From: Artemisia argyi
Lineage: Eukaryota > Streptophyta > Magnoliopsida > Asterales > Asteraceae
DNA length: 64,000 nt
Direction: 5' to 3'
Assembly: GCA_030686995.1 (NCBI GenBank)
Contig: CM060697.1
Span: 38,489,459-38,553,458, forward strand
The position numbers were made by a program, and so were the translations under genes. How positions within the stretch are numbered: position 1 is the stretch's first letter; each line of letters opens with the position of its first letter. The notes below the pieces were generated by a model. That model was not told where the DNA came from. It saw only the letters and a list, made by a program, of their open reading frames with translations, and did not search any database. This document shows, in pieces, positions 33,022 to 44,500 of the stretch.

Positions 33022-33559
33022 TCTGCTTACTTGTTTGTGTTTTGAGAAGATTTGGTGTTTGCAAAGTTATTGGTAAAGTTGCTTTAATAAAGCAAGGTGA
33101 AGGTTAATGAGTATTTATTGAAGTGTATTGAAGTGCACTTACCCTGGTTGTTTTGGTATTTAATGTGGTGATAGTCATTAATGCGTATTGACTTTTTGAG
33201 ATCTTATGGTCAAGTGGTCAATCTTGGAGATTTTTAATGGGCAAGTACTTTGGTTTGAGTTTCTGGGGAAAGTACTTCTCCACTCTTTATGGAAAGTACT
33301 GCTTGGTGTAATTAAAAGGGTTTGCTGACGTGTCAAAGATACTGTTCCAACGGTCAGATTTGCGGCTAACAACCTTTCGAAAGATATGGGATATTTACTT
33401 CCAAAAATAACGGTAAAGTCATTAATTCACCGTGATTTTTTGTAATTTTATCCGTATATAACCCTTATATCTCTTTCTTTTATTCACCTTACTCATCCAT
33501 ATAAACTCATACCTATTTTTCAATCGATCATCACTCTTTGTATTCTAACCCTAATCATC
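33022..33559. promoter_or_regulatory. Putative divergent internal promoter of D
   Basis: This gap separates the antisense ORF (5' end at 33021) from the sense ORF (ATG 33560). A TATA box CGTATATAACCC at 33453-33464 faces the sense ORF. A weaker CAATAAATACTC (minus strand, about 33105-33116) faces the antisense ORF. Three AGTACT sites at about 33244, 33270 and 33296 lie between them, about 160 bp before the sense TATA. The LTR has three such sites about 140 bp before its own TATA. Confidence 0.5.
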
Positions 33560-36364
33560 ATGGCTCATCGACCAACCAACACCAAACACAACATGATTGC
33601 AAACCTTGCGAAAACCCAAGCAAACATTGATTTTCATGGAATTATTGATTTTCTCACTGGTTCAAACATCTGTTACTCCATTCTTGTCAACCCGGAGCTT
33701 ATTGGACCATGGCTTCAAGCTTTTTGGGATACAGCTCAGTCACATGTTGAAGATGGAGAGGATGTTATTACTGCTACAGTTGTTGGGAGAGCTATACGTG
33801 TTACAGAAGCTTCAATTAGGGAGGTTTTGCTATTTGATGATGAAGGAGGCTCTGTTTTATTTGGGAAACAAGAAGTTTGGACTACACTCAGGGATGTTGG
33901 TTATGAAGGCTCTTTGACTAAGCTTACTTTTCAGAAGGCTATGGTTAGTCCTCATTGGAAATTTCTTATTCATGTTTTGCTACATTGTTTGAGTCCAAAG
34001 AGTACTGCTTGGGATCAATTCAGTCATTCTATAGCTTCTGCTTTTGTTGGTCTGATTACCAATCAGTCTTTTAACTTTTCATACATGATTCTTGAGGGTA
34101 TTCTTAATCATATTAAGGCTGGCAAACCTTTTCTTATGTATCCTAGGTTTGTTCAATTACTTTTAGAAAATTCACTAGATGGTGTACCAAAGTCTCAGGA
34201 TTATGTACCTACTAATAGGATGCCACCTAAAGTTTTCACTTTTATGTCAAATAAGGGAGTTAATTTTTCGGGTAGGAATACACCTCTTAATGCTTATTTG
34301 TTAGAGGTCGCTCAAGCTGTTAGGGAAGAAGAAGACAATAGTGGTTCTGCACATTCTGATCATGATGCTCCATCTGATTCTGCTGAGCATTCTGCTTCCG
34401 TACATACTCCCACGCCACCTATTGTTTCTCCTCCACATGATGTTTCAGATGTATGAACTCCCTCAGTTACAGCCTCTTTGGATCAATTTGTTTCTGCTCA
34501 AGGTACTTCTCCACAAAGTACTGATCCTCAAGGTACTGCTTCAGAGGATTCACTAGTACCTACTCCCAATGATTATACTTTCACAGGTAGGTTTCAAACA
34601 CCTGGAGGAGATGAGGGTATTCCAGGTACTGAGGGTCATTATGATTTGGCTAAGGAATTGGAGAAGCTCAAGTCCACTGTCAATACTCAAGCTGCAAAAA
34701 TCAAAAATTTAAGGAAGAAGTTTAGAAGATTGAAGAAATTTGTTTGGCCCCTTATTAAGCATTTTAGGCTTTTTGTGAAGGAGAAGAAGCATTCTCAGAA
34801 GCAAAAATCTAAACAGAAAAAGTCTAAGTCTAAGAGGAGGCATAGGAAATCATCAACTATCAAATTGGGGAGGAATCAGGATGATAATTTAGATAGATTT
34901 GATGATATGGATGGATTTGATGATATGGTTCAATTTTCAGATAACAAGAAAGAACAAGATACAAATGTAGCTCAAATCAGTACTGAAAGAAAAAGTGGTG
35001 AGACTGAGCAAATAGATCTTGATGTTGAGACTGAGAATGTAAAAAGTGGGGATACAGAGCAAATTGATCTAGAAGGAAATAATGCTCAAAGTACTTTTGT
35101 TGAAAATACTGTTGTGCAAGGTACTGATGAACAAGATATTGATGGTCCTTCTACAAAGTATCATGAAGATGAAGCTGGTCCTTCCACTTTTATACAGCAA
35201 GAAGAAGAAATAGTGCATACTGTTAGTGATGATGCAACAATAGCTCAGGTTATGATGAATTTAAGAAGACCTATTGGAGGAATACATATATCTGAGCCTG
35301 CACAAAAGGATGATGAAAGTACTTCTGACTCAGAGAAACTAGATCCAACAGATAAAGGGAAAGGTATAATGGTTCAGAAAGAAACTAAGAAGAAGAAGAA
35401 GAAATTTTCTATTGCTCAGATTAGAGAATTAGAGACTGCAGAAGATTTAGAGCTTGCTAAGAAGCAACAAGCTGAATATGATGCTGAGTATTTGGAAGAA
35501 GTTAGCAGGCCAATTACAAAGAAGCTAATGACCAAAGCTCAGGAAAGGAATTGGATGATGCAATTCTTAAGAAAGAAGGGATACAAGAATTTACATAAAC
35601 AAAAGTATCCAGAAATTAAAGCTCTATGGGACAAAGTACAAGAAGATATCAGAAGAGAGATAGAAAGTTTTGTACCCATGGAAGTTGATAGAAATAAGAG
35701 ATTGGAAGATGTCAGAAAGGAAGAAGCTGAGCAAAGGAGATTGAAAAGAAAGAAATCAGCTGAAAATGATCAACTGACAAAAAGGCTGAAGTCAGTTCAT
35801 GAAGATACAGTTGATGAACTCAGAAATTATTTTAGAGTTATTGATTTTGAGAACAAAAAGATTGATGATTCTGAAAAGAAGTCCAAGATAATCTCATTTA
35901 CTGTGGTTGAATCTAAAGAGGGAAATTATTTTATGATCCACAGAGAAGATGAAAGCTTCACAACATTCTTTATGCTATGGGATTTGTTGCACTGTATCTC
36001 AAGGACAGATCTTTATGATTTATATGTGCAAGTGCAGACTTATTATTTAGAGCATGAAGCTTCAGAAGTGGGATTAGTTTTGCTTGGAGACTTGTTTACC
36101 ATCTGGGATACTGAAGAAACAAGTGTTGATATTCTTTGGAATGATCAAAAGAATTGGGAAATTACAAGATGGAGATTCTTTGAGTCATCAGGAGTTCATA
36201 CACTAGAGATGGAAGATGGTACCATGATTCACATGTTGGCTGAGAGAAGATATCCATTAATAATGCTCAGAATGCTGGATCATGGAATGGAACTTGAAAA
36301 GGAATCTGAAGTAGCTTTGGATGTTATCAAGCTATTTATCAGATGGGTTAAGTCTGAAGAGTAA
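33560..36364 (+). pseudogene. Extra (env-position) ORF of D, longin-like N-terminus
   Basis: A 935-codon frame from ATG 33560 to TAA 36362-36364 with a single stop, TGA at 34454-34456. It lies downstream of RNase H with its own TATA. The N-terminal 220 residues form a globular domain (AFWDTAQ, VVGRAIRVTEASIRE, SPHWKFLIHVLLHCLS, KPFLMYPRFVQLLL). Relatives in Asteraceae genomes are often auto-annotated as synaptobrevin/longin-like, which I regard as a label, not a function. A Ser/Pro-rich linker follows, then a coiled coil and a very basic run (KKHSQKQKSKQKKSKSKRRHRK), which suggests nucleic-acid binding or nuclear import. An acidic middle, a second lysine-rich helical region and a C-terminal domain with RWRFFESSGVHTLEMEDG complete it. 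No transmembrane segment is seen. Confidence 0.65.
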
Positions 36365-37059
36365 TATTGCATAATACAGGTATGGTTTGTTTTGTAAAGA
36401 TAAAGTATTTTTCTAAGTACTGCAAAAACAAACAATACTTTAATCAAAGTATTGCTTGCTGATATAAACCAGTATAAGTTTTTAAAAATAAAAATAAATG
36501 TTTTGGATGTTTAAAAAGGAAAAAGGATTTGAAAAGAAACACATGGTGTTAGTATTTATAGTACACAACAAATGGTTATTGATTCACCATGTCTAATCCA
36601 TATAAGAATCAACTAGTCCAGAGCAAACGGCTACTGGTAAAGACTTATCAAATCCGTTAATGGTTGATAGTTTACTAAAAACTAGGTTATCAACTCACCA
36701 TACATCCAAGTGATCAAGAGTTGGCTAGTCCATAGCAAACGGCTAATGGTAAAGACATATCAAATCCGTTGATAGCTGATGATTTGCTAAAAATCATAAT
36801 TTTCAATGATTCACCTCTCACAGGAGTTAACACACCTGAAAGTGATGAGAATAGTATGAAACTTTTAAGATTTGATGATCTTTGTACCTAAATGTTGCTG
36901 AGTTGCTGAAAAGATGCTATGGAAGATATGATGTTGATGAAGAGTACTTTGACAGATGACAGATAGAAGAAAAGGAATAAAGAAACAACCTCAATGCATG
37001 ATTAAGGATTTGAAGATTATGAATAACAAAGAAACTTGAAATCAAGCAAGTAGAGTTCA
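36365..37059 (+). other. 3' untranslated region of D with two pseudoknot units
   Basis: No gene. It holds two copies of a folded RNA unit, at 36614-36658 and 36726-36770, within a tandem duplication of period about 112. Each has P1 AGTC/GACT, a P2 hairpin, the linker GTAAA and a loop AACGG that pairs with a downstream CCGTT. Equivalent units occur in the unrelated element E at 50808-51167. Confidence 0.7.
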
Positions 37060-37073
37060 AGTTAGGGGAGGAT
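37060..37073 (+). other. Polypurine tract of D
   Basis: GTTAGGGGAGGAT abuts the 3' LTR. Confidence 0.8.
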
Positions 37074-37622
37074 TGTTGGGATATGAAATATCAAAGTGCT
37101 TCTGGATGTCAAAGTACTGCTGCATGAAGAATATAGTCAAAGTACTGCTGAAGAATAAAGTCAAAGTGCTGCTGATATGAAGAATGCTTAAAGTACTTCG
37201 AAGGAAACAAGGACTGATATGCAATATTAGATAAGGATTAATGTGTAATATTAAATGAATATTCTAGAATAAGTTAGGGATAATTACTTGTCGTTCAAGA
37301 ATTATATGTTGTAAACCGACTTAAGGTTATCTATATAAAGAGCCTTAAGAGGTATTGGTCGATAGAGTTTTTAGAAGTTATATAAGTTTTACAAGTTAGA
37401 AGTCGATCAAGTTAAATAGTTAGGGATTGTTAGTGAATCTGTGTAACAAAGCAGGTTCGAAGTTTGGTTAATATAAAAGTTCTTCTTAATCTTTGTGTTA
37501 GTAGATTCCGCATACTTTACAAGGTCAAAAAGTGTTTCAATATTAATAGTGTTGAGTTTACTCAATATTGTTAAACCCTTACAAGCTACAAAGTAGTTTG
37601 ATCAGAGTATATCGATCCAACA
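37074..37622 (+). repeat. 3' LTR of element D
   Basis: 549 bp, five substitutions from the 5' copy by my count. Followed by the AAAAA duplication. Confidence 0.95.
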
Positions 37623-39186
37623 AAAAATATAAGCTCATTTGTCTAGATTTTCTGTTTAGGGACAGCTATGTCCAAAATTGTGTTTTATGACTTTTAAGCT
37701 ACTTGTTTAGCCGCAAATACAACACCAAACTAGTCCTAAATCTCTCCCGCCAATGTTTATCAATTCCTCAACAACCAAACACTTCAAACTAGCCTAGTTT
37801 ATCTCATCCACCAATTTATAACATAATATAGTAAGAAACCCTAATTAAAACGTAAATCTTGCACAAGTTAACTATGTACATAATTTTAAGCACAACAAGA
37901 CAAACATAACATGGTGATACATATTTTGAAGAGAAAGAGTATGTGTGTCGTGTATATGTATGTATATACACCTAGGGTTTTCAAAAGTTTACTTGTGGTT
38001 TAACAAAATTGGTTTGTACTTTTGGAAACTACATAGATTAAATATCATGAAAGTACAATTTAATTAGGATAAAGATGACTTACAAGTATTAGTGAGAAAA
38101 TGGAGATTTAGTGCAATATGACCAACTTCTTCATTAATTACCCAAATGGCCTAATATAGCTTCCAAATCACCCAAAAGTACAACCTAAATCTCTTACAAA
38201 TGTTAAGCCCAAAAGTTTGATGGATGATTATATGTTTGTGTATGTCAACGACACAAATAGAGCAAAAGAGAGAAGAAATTTTTGATTTGCAAGTGTTAAG
38301 TGAATGTTAGCTAGGCACTTTATTTTATAGTCAAATTTGAAGTAATAAGGTTTAAGGATTTCTTAGAGAGTACACTATATGCTTGTTGAATCTAGGAAAA
38401 ACTACAAAGTTGGTTAGTGAAGTAAGTGTATTCAACATGTAGCCAAAACATTATGTAAGTGTGTGAGTAAGCATGTAAATGGTCCAATGGGGTGCATCAT
38501 ATGTAGGACAAGAAGGGAGAATCACAACATTGTCTTACTAGTTGAATTTTTTTGTGTTTATGTCACATTTTGGAAGCTAACAAGCACATGGTTTGTAAAA
38601 ATTAAGGGTTTTTCGGTTTTGGCTTGCACATGAGACAAATTATATGTAATTTACACTTACAAATGAGTAGTGGTGTGAGTCGTGGTCATTTACTTGGTCG
38701 TTTGGTGCTAAAACCGTGCACGCGTGACCTAAAATGCACTTTATGCGCATTTATCGTGAGACTTGTAAAATAAAATTCCAATACATATGAAATAACTCTA
38801 TTAGTGTAGTAATGTCAAAATTTAATGTAGACAATGCCCGGTCTAGTGCCGTTAAGCGTTAAAAGTAGTCGCGGTACCTTGGTTCGGCTTTTTCTTGAGA
38901 AAGATGTGGAAAATACATTTTTGTGAATGTGTTTATAAAGATAAAATAAAAACAAAGTTATTGACTCTGAAAAAAATTAATCATTGGACTTAAGTCATTA
39001 CTAATGTAGTGTTGGTACGCGTGCGGTGTCGTTTGCATGAAATGTGAGTTAAGTCACATAATTAGTTGACGAAATCATTCGTAGTTGTAAAAAAATTTTA
39101 CCATGAAAATGGTTAATTAGACCTTCATAATAAATTACTTTATGTTTAGCGATAATTAATGACTAGGTAAATTACGGGGTATTACA

Positions 39187-40487
39187 TCTTAGATTTGTTT
39201 CAGTTGAACCTGGTAAACCTCCAATTCTCCTCTTTTGATTACCTTGCTTATCTGACCAATTTGTTGTTCCAATGCTTTGATTGAAGCTCCTTGATTTCTT
39301 GTAGTAGCATCAGTTGAAGCGCGGATTTCCTTGATCATAACAGTGCGTTCTTTATATCTTTTAGCAGCATCAGCCATTATCTGCTTCAAAGTATCATCTA
39401 AAGTCTGCCTCCTTTCTTGATATAAAGGATAAGCGTTGTTCCTTTGATGGTAACCTGGAGCAGTTTCCCTGAATCTTCCTGAAGGTTGGAATGGTTGACC
39501 AAATTGTGTGTAATATGCCTCTTCAAATGTTTCTTCTTCCTACTTAGAAGGACAATCTTTGGTGTAGTGGGGTCCTTGGCATATTTCAAAACCAAGTTAG
39601 GCAACATAAACTTTTTCATCTCTTTTCTTCATCCCTCTACGAAGTTTATCCAATTGAGCTTGGAGAGCAGCAAATCCATCAAACTTAGTACTGCTCTTAG
39701 ATCTAGTAGAGGCTCCATCGTGCCATTTTTGAGAATGATTAGTAGCTTCTTGGATGGCTTTCCTAGCATTAACTGCGCTCATGAGGTATAGCTCCCTTAG
39801 CATCCAAGATCTGTCTAGTAAGCACGTCCACTCCTTGATAAAACAATATTATCTCCTGCATAACTGTTAGGTAATGTTGAGGACGTTTCAATAATAACTC
39901 CTTGAAATGCTCCCAAGCATGATAAAGAGTTTCGTCGGGCTCTTGCTTAAAGTTATTGACAGCCTCCATCTTCTTTGTGGTTTTAGCAGGTGGACAATAT
40001 CTTTTGAGAAACTTAGCCTTCAAATCTTTCTATTCTTTTATTGAACAAGTTGGTTCATTTTTCAGCCACCTATTAGCAGCTCCTGTGAGGGATATAGGAA
40101 AAACTCTAAGCATAAGTTGATCAATTGTCAATTTCTCTGTAGTAAATAGATCAGTAATTTCAAGGATCTTTCAACATGTTCATTAGCATCTTCATTATCA
40201 GATCCACTGAAAGCATTTTCTCTCAGTTCCTTGAGAAATTGGCCTTTAAGCTCGAACTTTGTATCATTGTCAAACATCGGCTTCTCAATACCCGAAACAT
40301 AGTCTGCTCGAATTTTGTTCATGTACTCTTCCATGGTAAGGTCCGTCATTGTTTCCGCAATTTCTTCCTCTTCACTAGCCTCCTCCTGTTCAGAAAAATA
40401 ATCAAGCTCGAAAGAACTTGAAAGATCAAAACTTTTTGTGTTGAAAAGCCTTTTTAAGTGAATGAAAAGCTCATTTAGTATCTTCAA
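39187..40487 (-). pseudogene. Athila-like gag of element F
   Basis: Starts at about 40487 on the minus strand. An acidic N-terminal region leads into the gag core (FELKGQFLKELRENAFSGS), then FLKRYCPPAKTTKK, PDETLYHAWEHFKELLLK and MQEIILFYQGVD, which are landmarks of the retrotransposon gag (capsid) domain. A zinc-knuckle remnant, CQGPHYTKDC, lies near 39560 and its first cysteine is replaced by Phe. A helical segment with ASTDATTRNQGASIK ends at the Tekay insertion border. At least four frameshifts and several stops mark it as old. Confidence 0.75.
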
Positions 40488-41327
40488 AAGGTTCGGTCAA
40501 TTGCTTATTTGGACTTCTTGTCATGCACGTCCTGAAATCATCACAAAAGCATTAGTAGGATAGGTTTTATAATATAGAATATTGGAAAGCTAACAATGAA
40601 AATGGATTATGAAAAATAAAAGTTGCTGATATCTGTAGACGATGCGCCGTATCCTTAGAACAGGATACGCCGTATCTTATTACGTTAAAAATAAATCAGA
40701 CTTTTATTCATAAAATCAATACACCGCACTTAATAAATCAAATGCGCCGTATGTTTAAATTATCAAAAATCAATTAAACTTATAAAAAATTAGATGCGCC
40801 TTATAAGCAGAAGCTAATGCGTCGTATATTTGTTATGTTTCAAAACACAAGATTTTTTATTCAGATTAAGATGCGCCGTATCGAAAAAAAATCGATGCGT
40901 CGTATCTATTTAATTAATTCGAAAATTGTTTTTAACAAAATAATTAAATGTGTCACATCTGAGAAACAGATGCACCGTATTTCAGTTAAGGTTTAATAAT
41001 TTTCTGATTAAAAATAGAATACGTCGGATCTAGGGGAAAGATACGCCGTTCTCGAATTATTAAATGCGCTATATATAAAATTAAAACGCCATACGCCGCA
41101 TCTAAAAAATAGATGTGCCGTATCGTTTGTATCAGCAGAATACAGCGATAGCAGTTATGCAGTAAAAACAAAAGAAAAAAAAAAAACTAAAACAAATAAA
41201 ACAAAGAAAACAAACACACAAAAAATAGAAAATATGCAAATTATATAATTAATGCAATCTAACTAATATATAACAAAGTTAGCAATAAAAACTAGAAACC
41301 TAAAAATCTAAAAAGTTAGAAAACCTA
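40488..41327 (-). other. Leader of F with GATRCG palindrome array
   Basis: No gene. From 40630 to 41130 about twelve to fifteen variants of GATGCGCCGTATC are spaced 20 to 50 bp apart in AT-rich DNA. The same motif recurs at 15395-15625 in the 3' part of F. The region is cut by a Tekay-like LTR at 41328, so PBS and 5' LTR of F are missing. Confidence 0.6.
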
Positions 41328-41555
41328 TGTAACACCCCATTTTTTACTGATCGCAGCGGATAAAGTGTTTGGGGTATTAATTCATAGAATCATAGATACA
41401 GTAATAGAAAACGACTCGAAAAGAGACGTTTTAAAAAATGAGTTATCATTCATAATCATCAGAGTTTTAATTGTAAAAGATATACTTTTATTTTGTTGAG
41501 GTCCCAAAAATCTAAGAGTTAGGTTGTTGGTGTTTGAATGATAACCATGAGAAGT
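41328..41555. mobile_element. Tekay-like LTR, left end only
   Basis: Begins TGTAACACCCCATTTTTTAC and is cut after 228 bp by the 5' LTR of element H. The rest should lie beyond the window. GAAGT (41551-41555) would be the left half of the H target duplication. Confidence 0.55.
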
Positions 41556-44500
41556 TGATGAGTGTGAAAATACTCATCCTTTTTACCTAATCTGAGCTGC
41601 CAAAACATCCAAAAATACTCAAATATGCATCAAAATACTGAAAATATCCCAGGAATGTGTTTTATATGTTTCAGATGCAAAATAATAAAAAAAAATGAAA
41701 AATGAACAAAGTTTGCATAATTGGCAGTTTCAGTCCCTCAACTTTCAAAACTTGTCAAATCTATTCCCTGGTTATTCAAAAACATGACAAAGTCACCAAA
41801 GGTCCTTTTTGAATGACAAATTACATATTTAGTCCTTCGGTGTGTAGTTTCACAAAATTACAAGTTTAGTCCCTCAACTTTGCAAAATTGACAAAAATGG
41901 TCCTTAGGATGTAAAACTTTGAAATAAATCAATTTTCGTCCTTGTACTATTCTTCTATGGCAAAAATGGTTCTTAGGTAGAAAGATTGGTGAAATTACAT
42001 GTTTGGTCCCTGAAGTTTACAAGTTTGGCAAACTTAGTCCCTTGGAAAGTAAAATGTGGAATTTATCATCATGGTCCTTGGGGTATTGGAGCTTGGCAGA
42101 AAACACCCTTGTGAGTAGTTTGGGAAATTGTCAAATCAGGTCCCTCAAATTTCAATGAATTGCAAAATTAGTCCTTGTATTAACAATTAACCAAACTGGA
42201 CCCTTAATATTAAACAACCAAAGCCAAAATCCAATCCAAACTAAACATAAAGCCCACCTTATACCTCCATGAGCCCAACTCCACAACCCAATCCACCCTT
42301 AATATTATTATGGGGTCAAAGTTTAACCCTGTGGTCAAACGTGGTCAAAACCACCTCCCTCACCCACAAAACCACCCCTCCTCTCCAAAACCACCGTACA
42401 AAACCCCCTCCACTTGCCCATCACCTCACACCGCCCACTCCACCACCAATACCTAACAGGACAACGCACAATAAATGCACCACCCCCCCCCCTTGTGTGA
42501 TAACAGAAGCAAATCGCTCTATTTCTTTTTGGCGCGAAAAGAATTTAAACGGCTAGGATTGATTGTAATGATCCAATGATCAAGATTGAAGCTGGGAAAG
42601 GCCTAATGGGACCCAATGAGCTCAGAACTCAACTATAAAAGGAGAGAGGCATCAAGGAAGAAAGGGTAGTTCATTTTTAGCTTAATTAGTGTCGTTTAGT
42701 TTATAACTTGTTATTTCAGTCAACTTTCAAGCTATTAAGCATTGTATTAGTGTTTTCTAGTGTAATCTCAACTGTTTCATTAATCAAATTCAAGTTTTAG
42801 TTCCTATCTCGGTTTATGCAATTTTCAATTTTATTTCAAAAAATTTCATTAGCTTAATTGTTGTTTCAGCTTAATGATATGGATTGTTAGTTACATGTAA
42901 TGATATGGACTGTTAGTTACATGTAAGCTCCCAGAAAGCTTAATAAAGCTTTTAAAAACCTTAAAATACAATCTAGTATAAAAAACCAAAAATACAAAAA
43001 ACAATCAGAAAAATAAAAAGAAAATAAAAAAATGGTGAAGATCAAAGCTATGGAGCAGGGTGAATCATGGATGGCCCTGGGTTAGGGGCTTTGTGGAAAG
43101 CCATTAGGAGTGATCTCAGGTCCTTGGTTCTTGGTGTGAGCTTGGAATGCACTTTGTGAGCTAAATTCTCCATTTATACCTTTCACTGTTTTATTGCTTA
43201 TATACTGCTTTTTCTTGTTTGTCTGTGCTTATTTATTGTTTGTTAGTGATAATATTGCTTAAAATCCTAGGCTTGTTCATTAGAATCTTTAGTTGCTTAA
43301 TTTTCACATTTAATTGTTAATTTAGCATAATATAGATCAATAGTGATTTGCTGTTAATACTGATATATAAAGGTCTATTTTAGCCTATTGTATGATTGTA
43401 AGTGTTTATGCAACATTCTCTTGGTCCAAATCTGTGTAACACTTTGAAAACCTCAAAACACTTCAGCAAAGGTGTGTTTGGATTAGCCTGCATCTCTGTG
43501 TTTCAGGGTGAGCTTGTTGTTGTTTTCTATTCATGCATGTTACAATAGGTTGTTATAGCTCAGTCTGACCATAAAAACCAAACTTCATTCAGTTAAAAGT
43601 CAAAATCCTTTTTAAAATCACTCACCAGTTTCACTGTTGAGATTTTAGCCTCAATAATCATTAAACTTGTTCATAAGTAGTTAATATTGCATAAGAGAGT
43701 TTCATTTTAGCTAAAAACATCAAAATCAGTCAATTAAATTGGATCAAATTTCATAATAGTCAAACCTTAATGTTTTCTCAAAAGTAAAAAATTTTCAAGT
43801 CTGTCAAAATGGTCAAATAGTCCAGATCTTGCATAGGGTTCATTAAGGATTGGAAATCAAAATTTGTTTTTGATTTTTATCATTTTGTTGGTTGTTTACC
43901 TTTTTCAAAAATAAAATCCAAGTTTGAAATCCATTTGCTTAAAAATAAGCAGTCCTAAAGTTGCCTAGTTGAACTTTTACCTCCCCTGAACACAGTCTCA
44001 TTACCCACTTTCATAAGCTTACACAAAGCTTATTAGTGGGACCCAGGGTTGGTACCTTAGCTTTTTGAGAAGCTCATCTAGCTAATTAAATAATTCAGTG
44101 CTCAATTTTAGTTTGTGACCCTTTGCCTATAGCTTATTTTGCTTTATAAGTTAGCATAACTACACTGAGTACACTGAGTTCTTAGTATTTGAGCCAAACT
44201 TGACAAGCTCACACAGAGCTTAGTTGTGGGGTTTAGGCTTAGCATTTTGGCTTATTTGAGAGCCTTCCAGGTTGGCTTATTGGGACAAAAGCTCTTTTGA
44301 CCCCCTGAGCTTATTTGAGGGCCCCACAGAGGGCTGCAGTTGTGCCCATTTGGCCATTTAGCCTGTCAGAATAAGCCATTGGCTTATTTGTTATTTCTGG
44401 TTTTTGTAGAGTGCTTATTTAGATTATCTGTGCTTATTCATAGTTCTTATTGTTACAAGATTGCTTATTTGAACTTAAGACATCATTTGATAGCTTTTTT

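Larger units (their letters stand above)
25233..37622 (+). mobile_element. Element D: Copia retrotransposon with extra ORFs
   Basis: Complete 12,390-bp element with 549-bp LTRs (TGTTGGGATATG...ATCCAACA) and target duplication AAAAA (25228-25232 and 37623-37627). Order is gag, protease, integrase, RT, RNase H (Copia order), then an antisense ORF, a divergent promoter region and a 2.8-kb sense ORF. I count five differences between the LTRs (0.9 percent). Despite this youth the gag-pol frame has many stops and two or more shifts, so the copy was probably mobilised while already defective. The hexamer AGTACT is strongly enriched along the whole element. Confidence 0.9.
23468..39186 (-). mobile_element. 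Tekay-like solo LTR 1, split by element D
   Basis: Ends TGTAACACCCC... (23468) and ...GGGGTATTACA (39186), the inverted terminal pattern of chromovirus Tekay LTRs. The flanks TCTTG and TCTTA suggest a 5-bp duplication with one mutation. Without D the length is about 3.3 kb, with no coding region and no partner LTR, so it is a solo LTR left by recombination. Orientation is judged from TGTAATACCCC starting the minus strand. It interrupts the gag of F. Confidence 0.65.
15099..41327 (-). mobile_element. Element F: old Athila-like gag-protease element, split by nested insertions
   Basis: Minus-strand Gypsy (Athila-like) element whose pieces are 40488-41327 (leader), 39187-40487 (gag), 23231-23467 (gag-protease link), 15737-16610 (protease and tail) and 15099-15736 (3' untranslated region). 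Removing G (TSD CTGGG) restores continuity of the protease frame, and removing the Tekay solo LTR restores the gag link. There is no RT, RNase H or integrase: after the protease only about 130 codons follow. F was therefore non-autonomous before it was broken. Its right side is cut by a Tekay-like LTR at 41328, so PBS and 5' LTR are not visible. Confidence 0.75.

Noticed and set aside
33560..34456. Cellular synaptobrevin/longin gene
   Set aside because: It lies inside element D between RNase H and the 3' LTR and continues as one ORF with retroelement-type sequence. The longin label is at best fold similarity.
42269..42556. Pro/Thr-rich ORF
   Set aside because: Low-complexity C-rich part of the H LTR just upstream of the TATA box, with no counterpart in E.
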